DNA from: Ilumatobacteraceae bacterium
GTDB taxonomy: Bacteria > Actinomycetota > Acidimicrobiia > Acidimicrobiales > Ilumatobacteraceae
Assembly: GCA_025464045.1 (NCBI GenBank)
Contig: JAODBQ010000202.1
Coordinates: forward strand, 1 to 10,067
DNA: 10,067 nucleotides
Direction: 5' to 3'
Position 1 is the stretch's first letter, and every line of letters starts with the position of its first letter. Positions 5,473 to 10,067 of this stretch are shown here, piece after piece. The notes beneath the pieces are model-generated. The model saw only the letters and a list, made by a program, of their open reading frames with translations. It made no database searches and was not told where the DNA came from. The position numbers and the translations under genes are program-made.

Positions 5473-7542
5473 GTGACCGACGAGGTGTTGTCCCCGATCA
5501 GCCAGCACGATGCCGAGGAGGCGCTGCGCGAGGTCCTCGTCGACATGGCCGGATCGTCGGCGACCGCACGGGACGGGCAGGCCGACGCCGTCGTCGAGCT
5601 CGTCACCAACCGCGGCCGGGTGCTCGTGGTCCAGGCGACCGGGTGGGGCAAGTCTGCGGTGTACTGGGCGGCGACCAGGGCGAACCGCGCCGCCGGCCGG
5701 GGCCCGACCCTCGTCGTCTCGCCGCTGCTCGCCCTGATGCGCGATCAGATCGACGCCGCGGCCCGGGCCGGCGTCACCGCGGCGACGATCAACTCGACCA
5801 ACCACGACGACTGGGACGCGGTCTACGAGCGGATGCGTGCGAACACGATCGACGTGATCCTGATCTCGCCGGAACGGCTCGCCTCGCCGTCGTTCACCGC
5901 CAAGCTCGGGGAACTGACCGGACGGCTCGGGCTGGTCGTGATCGACGAGGCGCACTGCATCTCGGACTGGGGTCACGACTTCCGACCGGACTACCAGCGC
6001 ATCGCCACCGTCCTGCTGAACACGCCCGGCGTGCCGGTGCTCGCCACGACGGCGACGGCGAACGCGCGGGTCACCACCGACGTCGCCGGTCAGCTCGGCA
6101 CGGACACGCGCGTGATCCGCGGCAGCCTCGCCCGTTCCAGCTTGCGACTCGACTCGCTGCCGGGCATGAACGCGATCGAACGTTGGGCGTGGGTGTCCGG
6201 CGCGCTCGGCCAGATCCCCGGTTCGGGGATCGTCTACGCGCTCACCGTCGCCGAGGCGGAGCGGCTCGCCGGGTTCCTGCAGTCCGCAGGCCACGACGCC
6301 GTCTCGTACACCGGCCAGCACGACGCGGACACGCGCGCCGAGGTCGAGCGTCGGCTGCAGGCGAACGACGTCAAGGCGGTCGTCGCGACGTCGGCGCTCG
6401 GCATGGGCTACGACAAGGGCGACCTCGCGTTCTGCATCCACGTCGGCAGCCCGTCGTCGCCGGTCGCGATGTACCAGCAGGTCGGGCGGGCCGGGCGGGC
6501 GATCGACGACGCCGTGGCGATCCTGCTCCCGGCCGAGACGGACGAACGGCTGTGGGAGTACTTCGCCACCGTCGGGATCCCCGATCCGGCGTTGGCCGCG
6601 CAGGTCCTCGAACAGCTCGCGTCCGGAGCCGCGTCGTTGCCGAGCCTGGAGCAGAGCACGGGGGCGCGCCGCGGTCGGATCGAGGCGCTGCTGCGCGTCC
6701 TGTCCGTGGACGGCGCGGTGGTCCGCCGCGGGCAGGGTTGGGAGGCGACGGGTCGGCCATGGACCTTCGACGCCGCCAAGTACGCGACGTTGCGCGCGGG
6801 GCGCGAGGTCGAGGCGGAGATGATGCGCACCTACGCGCGCAAGCAGGCCTGCCTGATGCAGCAGCTGCAGCTCGCGCTCGACGACCCCGAACCGGCGGCG
6901 TGCGGGCGCTGCGGGTTCTGCACCGGCCGGCCCGTCGTCGGTGACGGCACACCGGCGGCGGAGGACGTCGACGCCGCCAGGCTGTGGATGCGGGGAAGCT
7001 CGAACGTGGTCGAGCCGCGCAAGATGTGGCCGTCCGGCGTGAACGGCCGCAAGGGCCGCATCACGGGCGCCGACCAGGGCCGCGCGATCGCGTTCGCCGA
7101 CGATCCCGCATGGCCGGAGGTGATCGGCGAGGTGGCCGCGGGTCACGCCGGCGAGGAGAGCCTCGCCGGCGCGCTGCGCGTGCTCGGGCAGTGGCGGCGG
7201 GAGTGGCCGGAGCGCCCGACCCTGGTCGTGCCGTTGCCGGGCCCCGACGGCGGCCGGTACGCGGTCGAGCTCGCCGAGGCGATCGGCGCGGCCGGCAAGC
7301 TCCCCGTCGCCGACGTGCTCGAGTGGTCGGGACGCCCGGCGTCGAGCGACGGGTCGTCAGGCGCGCGGCTGAAGCAGCTGATCGATCGGCTGACGTTGGG
7401 CCAGGGCAACCACGTCGATGGTGTCGTGCTCCTCGTGGCGGGCACGTACCGCTCCGGTTGGACGGCCACGCTCGCCGCCGCGCTCCTGCGCAGCGCCGGC
7501 GCCACCCGGGTCCTCCCCCTCGTCGCCCACCAACAGCCGTGA
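5473..7542 (+). CDS. RecQ-like ATP-dependent DNA helicase with degenerate phosphoribosyltransferase-like C-terminus
   Basis: A 689-residue superfamily 2 helicase, expected to unwind DNA 3'-5' in repair or recombination. Visible motifs are motif 0 Gln36, Walker A ATGWGKS (55-61), DEAH (158-161) followed by the RecQ aromatic loop CISDWGHDFRPDY (162-174), ATTATA (191-196), SALGMGYDK (307-315) and QQVGRAGR (335-342). A zinc knuckle is formed by Cys460, Cys477, Cys480 and Cys483 (spacing 16, 2, 2). A winged-helix-like middle spans about 385-430. There is no recognisable HRDC domain. Instead residues about 580-689 resemble a ComF-type phosphoribosyltransferase: VVPLPG (585-590) and VLLVAGTYRSGWTAT (652-666). 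The usual acidic pair of the PRPP loop is replaced by Ala656-Gly657. Start GTG 5473 was chosen because it precedes the conserved N-terminal region and the upstream frame is antisense to the dehydrogenase gene; no strong ribosome site is visible. Confidence 0.9.
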   Translation: MTDEVLSPISQHDAEEALREVLVDMAGSSATARDGQADAVVELVTNRGRVLVVQATGWGKSAVYWAATRANRAAGRGPTLVVSPLLALMRDQIDAAARAGVTAATINSTNHDDWDAVYERMRANTIDVILISPERLASPSFTAKLGELTGRLGLVVIDEAHCISDWGHDFRPDYQRIATVLLNTPGVPVLATTATANARVTTDVAGQLGTDTRVIRGSLARSSLRLDSLPGMNAIERWAWVSGALGQIPGSGIVYALTVAEAERLAGFLQSAGHDAVSYTGQHDADTRAEVERRLQANDVKAVVATSALGMGYDKGDLAFCIHVGSPSSPVAMYQQVGRAGRAIDDAVAILLPAETDERLWEYFATVGIPDPALAAQVLEQLASGAASLPSLEQSTGARRGRIEALLRVLSVDGAVVRRGQGWEATGRPWTFDAAKYATLRAGREVEAEMMRTYARKQACLMQQLQLALDDPEPAACGRCGFCTGRPVVGDGTPAAEDVDAARLWMRGSSNVVEPRKMWPSGVNGRKGRITGADQGRAIAFADDPAWPEVIGEVAAGHAGEESLAGALRVLGQWRREWPERPTLVVPLPGPDGGRYAVELAEAIGAAGKLPVADVLEWSGRPASSDGSSGARLKQLIDRLTLGQGNHVDGVVLLVAGTYRSGWTATLAAALLRSAGATRVLPLVAHQQP

Positions 7543-7545
7543 CCC

Positions 7546-7610
7546 GCGACGACCGGTTCGCGGCATCGCGTGGAACGGCCGTGGCACGCCGAACCGGTCA
7601 CCGACGTCGC
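7546..7610. terminator. Composite bidirectional hairpin between convergent genes
   Basis: The 72-bp gap between two convergent stop codons is almost entirely one structure. The outer arms GCGAC (7546-7550) and GTCGC (7606-7610), main arms GACCGGTTCG (7551-7560) and CGAACCGGTC (7590-7599), and inner arms GCGTG (7568-7572) and CACGC (7585-7589) nest in order. Small bulges (6 and 7 bases) separate them. It would fold on either strand and so could serve both genes. There is no T-run, as is common for actinobacterial terminators. Confidence 0.6.
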
Positions 7611-7614
7611 CTGA

Positions 7615-8715
7615 TCAGGCGCGGATGTGCTCGAGCCGGTCTGCGGCGGGCGCCAACGCCTGGAGCTCGGGCATGACCTCCTGGGCGAACAGGCGCATGC
7701 TGCGCTCGGCGACGTCGGCGGGCATGCCGCCGAATCGGAAGACTCCGACGTACCCGTCCGCGCCGACCAGGTCGCAGAACGACTTCGTCTTCTCGTACAC
7801 CTGCTCGGGCGTGCCGAACGGCTGCAGACCGATGTAGAACTCGGTCATCCGCTCCTGGCCGCCCGGCTCGTTCAACCGGTCGTACATCTGGCCGTGGAAC
7901 TCGTAGCCCGGTGTCGACTTGAGGTGAGGCTTGTCGAACTCGTAGTGGAAGATCACCGAGTCCCAGTAGCCGCTCAACCACGTCCGCGCCTGCTCCTCGG
8001 CGCGGTCGGCGTTCTCGTCGACGAACGTCCAACCGGCGACGATCGGCGGAGGCGGCTCCTCGCCGATCGCCTCGCGGTAGGTCGCGCGGTAGACCTCCGT
8101 CTCCTCCTTCACCATCCGCCACGGCTTCTGCGGCACGATCAGCACGCCCGTGCCGAGCTTGGCCATGATCTCGGCCGACTCGGGCGAGATCGTCGCCGAG
8201 TACGTTCGACCCTTGAACGACGCCAATGGCGAGGGGTGCAGCTCCACCCGGGGCTGATCGACGTACTGGCCGTGGTACTCCATCACGCCGGTCTCCAGCG
8301 CGCCGAGGATGGCCTCGGCGGATTCCTTGAACTGCTGGCGCGCCTGGGCCATCTCGACGCGGAAGCCGTCGAACTCGACCTTGCCGGTGCCCCGACCGAG
8401 GCCGAGGATCAGCCGGCCGTTGGACATGTGATCGAGCAGCACGATCTGCTCGGCGGCGCGCACCGGGTCGTGCCACGGCAGCACCAGCACCATCGAACCG
8501 AGCTTGACGGTGCTCGTCCGGCCGGCCATGTAGGTCAGGAACTGCAGCACGTCGGGACACATCGTGTAGTCCGTGAAGTGGTGCTCGACGCTCCAGATCG
8601 ATTCGAAGCCGAGTGGTTCGGCGAGGTCGGCGAGGCGGAGGTCCGCCTCCCACACCTCACGGTCCGACAACGAACCGCCGAAGCCCTGGAAGATGGCCGA
8701 CATCCCAACGTGCAT
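7615..8715 (-). CDS. LLM-class flavin-dependent oxidoreductase (luciferase-like monooxygenase)
   Basis: A 366-residue TIM-barrel enzyme of the bacterial-luciferase-like family, using reduced FMN (or F420 in some actinobacterial members) to oxidise or reduce an organic substrate in the cytoplasm. Family hallmarks are LAEPLGFESIWSVEHHFTDY (31-50), KLGSMVLVLPWHDPVRAAE (71-89), and LDHMSNGRLILGLGRGT (94-110), the phosphate-binding region. The C-terminal part has FGTPEQVYEKTKSFCDLVGA, the usual helix-strand end of the barrel. Start was chosen at ATG 8715-8713 with GGGGG 5 bases upstream; an in-frame ATG at 8727 adds four residues but lacks a ribosome site. The epoxide hydrolase lies 135 bp upstream on the same strand, which suggests a shared oxidative pathway. 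Flavin versus F420 cannot be told from sequence by eye, and the substrate is unknown. Confidence 0.9.
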   Translation of the reverse strand: MHVGMSAIFQGFGGSLSDREVWEADLRLADLAEPLGFESIWSVEHHFTDYTMCPDVLQFLTYMAGRTSTVKLGSMVLVLPWHDPVRAAEQIVLLDHMSNGRLILGLGRGTGKVEFDGFRVEMAQARQQFKESAEAILGALETGVMEYHGQYVDQPRVELHPSPLASFKGRTYSATISPESAEIMAKLGTGVLIVPQKPWRMVKEETEVYRATYREAIGEEPPPPIVAGWTFVDENADRAEEQARTWLSGYWDSVIFHYEFDKPHLKSTPGYEFHGQMYDRLNEPGGQERMTEFYIGLQPFGTPEQVYEKTKSFCDLVGADGYVGVFRFGGMPADVAERSMRLFAQEVMPELQALAPAADRLEHIRA

Positions 8716-8850
8716 CCTGACCCCCATCAGTCGCGGTACATCGGGAACGCTAGATCGCCGCGATCCCCCACGGCGATGCCGACGACGGGGGCCATCGCCG
8801 ACCCATCGCCGTCCGCGCCCGACCGGAGCCCTCCCGTCCGCGCACGACGC
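8716..8850. other. Intergenic gap between epoxide hydrolase and LLM genes
   Basis: This 135-bp gap on the leftward transcript has no coding frame I would support. GATCG-CCG-CGATC (8753-8765) is a short inverted repeat, similar to the 14-bp palindrome at 1140-1153. The gap is long enough to hold a promoter for the LLM gene, and the complement of 8747-8752 (TAGCGT) is a weak -10 candidate. Read-through from the epoxide hydrolase gene is also possible. Confidence 0.3.
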
Positions 8851-10008
8851 CTACGCGGGGTCGCGCACCATCCGGAAGAACGAGCGGACCTCGTCGACGA
8901 AGACGTCGGGTTGCTCGAACGCGGCGAAGTGGCCGCCGGAGTCGAGCTCGTGCCAGTGGCGGATGTCGGTGAAGCGCCGTTCGGCCCACCGTCGCGAGGG
9001 CCGGAAGATCTCCTTGGGGAACAACGACATCCCCGCAGGTGCGTTGATCGGCTCGGACGACCGGAAGCGGTTGAAGCTCTCCCAGTAGAGGCGTGCCGAG
9101 GAGGCTCCGGCGGCGGGCAGCCAGTAGTGCATGACGTTGTCGAGCAGGCGGTCGCGGGTGAACGTGTCCTCGGGATGGCCGGAGTGATCGGCCCATGCCC
9201 AGAACTTCTCGACGATCCACGCGGCCTGCGCGGCGGGCGAGTCGACGAGTCCGTACCCGAGCGTCTGCGGACGCGTCGACTGCTGGGTCGAGTAGCCCAT
9301 GCCCCATGCCCGGTGGTCCTCGAGCGCGGCGATCGCGGCCCGTTCGGCGTCGGTCATGTCATCGTTCTTGCCGGGCCCGACCGAGACCATGTTGAGGTGG
9401 ATGCCGATGCAGCGGTCCGGGTGCCGCACGCCGAGCGCGGTGGTCACCGCCGATCCCCAGTCGCCACCCTGCGCACCGAACTGCTCGTAGCCGAGTGCTG
9501 CCATCAGCTCGGCCCATGCGTCGGCGATCCGGTCGACGCCCCAGCCGGTCCGCGTCGGCTTGTCGCTGAACCCGTAGCCGGGCATCGTCGGACAGACGAC
9601 GTGGAACGCATCCGCGGCGTCGCCGCCGTTGATCGTCGGATCGCGCAGCGGCTCGACGACGTCGAGGAACTCGACGACCGAGCCCGGCCAGCCGTGGGTG
9701 AGCACCAGCGGCAGCGCACCGGGATGGGGTGACGGCGCGTGCAGCACCTGGATGCCGAGCGCGTCCGGGGCGCCGACGTCGGGGGTGAACCGGAGCTGCT
9801 CGAAGCGGTTGAGCTCGGACTCGACGCGGCGCCAGTCGTACCCGTCCGCCCAGTGCGCGCACAGCTCCTGCACGTACGCCAGCGGGATGCCCTGGGACCA
9901 GTCGTCGACCGCCTCCCGCTCCGGCCAGCGGGTGCGGCGCAAGCGGTCGCGAAGGTCCACGAGGTCGCCCTCGGCGACGGAGATCGGATGAGGTGAGAGA
10001 TCGCTCAT
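8851..10008 (-). CDS. Epoxide hydrolase, alpha/beta-hydrolase fold with EHN domain
   Basis: A 385-residue enzyme that adds water to an epoxide to give a diol through an ester intermediate. Residues about 5-95 match the epoxide-hydrolase N-terminal domain (RLRRTRWPE, 22-30; LNRFEQLRF, 66-74). HGWPGS (105-110) forms the oxyanion hole, GGDWGS (181-186) holds nucleophile Asp183, and GGHFAAFEQP (358-367) holds the catalytic His360. Glu333 in FPKEIF is the likely charge-relay acid. The lid tyrosines fit Tyr239 (GYSTQQSTRPQTL) and Tyr308 (SSARLYWES), as in microsomal/juvenile-hormone-type enzymes. All key residues appear intact and the length is normal. Start ATG 10008-10006 begins MSDLSPHPI, fitting the family; its ribosome site is weak. 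An in-frame ATG at 10065 would add 19 unconserved residues. Epoxides could come from the nearby P450 or from outside; the substrate is unknown. Confidence 0.93.
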   Translation of the reverse strand: MSDLSPHPISVAEGDLVDLRDRLRRTRWPEREAVDDWSQGIPLAYVQELCAHWADGYDWRRVESELNRFEQLRFTPDVGAPDALGIQVLHAPSPHPGALPLVLTHGWPGSVVEFLDVVEPLRDPTINGGDAADAFHVVCPTMPGYGFSDKPTRTGWGVDRIADAWAELMAALGYEQFGAQGGDWGSAVTTALGVRHPDRCIGIHLNMVSVGPGKNDDMTDAERAAIAALEDHRAWGMGYSTQQSTRPQTLGYGLVDSPAAQAAWIVEKFWAWADHSGHPEDTFTRDRLLDNVMHYWLPAAGASSARLYWESFNRFRSSEPINAPAGMSLFPKEIFRPSRRWAERRFTDIRHWHELDSGGHFAAFEQPDVFVDEVRSFFRMVRDPA

Positions 10009-10067
10009 CCACAGAGTCTCGACTCCCGAGCGGTGGTGATCTCGAACCCGGGGCGCTGCCTCCACGT
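10009..10067. promoter_or_regulatory. Upstream edge of the epoxide hydrolase gene
   Basis: Only 59 bp of upstream sequence are visible before the window ends. GAGTC (10014-10018) and GACTC (10021-10025) form a short inverted repeat with a 2-base spacer, 5 bases from the start codon, which could be an operator or chance. No Shine-Dalgarno match stands out. Confidence 0.2.

Noticed and set aside
4485..6944. An 819-codon plus-strand open frame overlapping the helicase
   Set aside because: It is an out-of-frame shadow of the helicase and antisense to the dehydrogenase; the helicase motifs lie in the other frame.
3202..7146. A 1314-codon open frame on the minus strand
   Set aside because: Only its last 411 codons (P450) have protein-family features; the rest is antisense to the dehydrogenase region and the helicase and is open only because of high GC.
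7627..9732. A 701-codon plus-strand open frame
   Set aside because: It lies opposite the LLM and epoxide hydrolase genes, is rich in Arg, His and Gly as shadow frames are, and shows no domain.

Overview
The window is very GC-rich, compactly coded chromosomal DNA from a member of the Actinomycetota. Support for this comes from frequent GTG starts, long open shadow frames on both strands, two TIGR03086-type (mycothiol-linked, DinB-superfamily) proteins, an actinobacterial-style RecQ-like helicase with a TGWGKS Walker A, and a P450 / flavin-monooxygenase / epoxide-hydrolase content typical of soil and water actinobacteria such as mycobacteria-like or Acidimicrobiia lineages. I cannot name the genus from sequence alone. 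I see no rRNA, tRNA, CRISPR array, insertion sequence or phage gene.

Layout. Positions 1-855 (-) hold the N-terminal 285 codons of a family III (CaiB/BaiF-type) CoA-transferase that runs off the left edge. A 397-bp divergent intergenic region (856-1252) follows, with a 16-bp tandem repeat and several palindromes. A TIGR03086 protein (1253-1915, +) then converges on a second, distant TIGR03086 protein (2107-2706, -). Between the two lies a 51-bp tandem repeat array with nested hairpins. Reading leftward from 5339 is a tight gene run: NAD(P)-dependent beta-hydroxyacid dehydrogenase (5339-4434), cytochrome P450 (4437-3202) and carboxymuconolactone-decarboxylase-family protein (3205-2819). The first three are joined by 4-base start/stop overlaps. 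The TIGR03086 gene (2706-2107) follows after a 112-bp gap. Diverging from this run is the 689-residue RecQ-like helicase (5473-7542, +). A composite hairpin (7546-7610) separates it from a convergent luciferase-like flavin monooxygenase (8715-7615, -), which is preceded by an epoxide hydrolase (10008-8851, -).

How the genes may fit together (inference). P450, epoxide hydrolase, LLM flavoprotein, hydroxyacid dehydrogenase, CMD-family protein, TIGR03086 protein and CoA-transferase together look like an accessory catabolic neighbourhood for a hydrophobic substrate such as a terpenoid, steroid side chain or other cyclic or unsaturated compound. No single gene fixes the substrate. The helicase looks like an unrelated housekeeping repair gene. 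Its phosphoribosyltransferase-like C-terminus has lost the acidic pair of the PRPP-binding motif.

The most unusual items are the structured 51-bp repeat array between the two TIGR03086 genes, the degenerate phosphoribosyltransferase tail on the helicase, and the 25-bp interrupted palindrome in the left divergent promoter region. I found no convincing new defence or mobile system.
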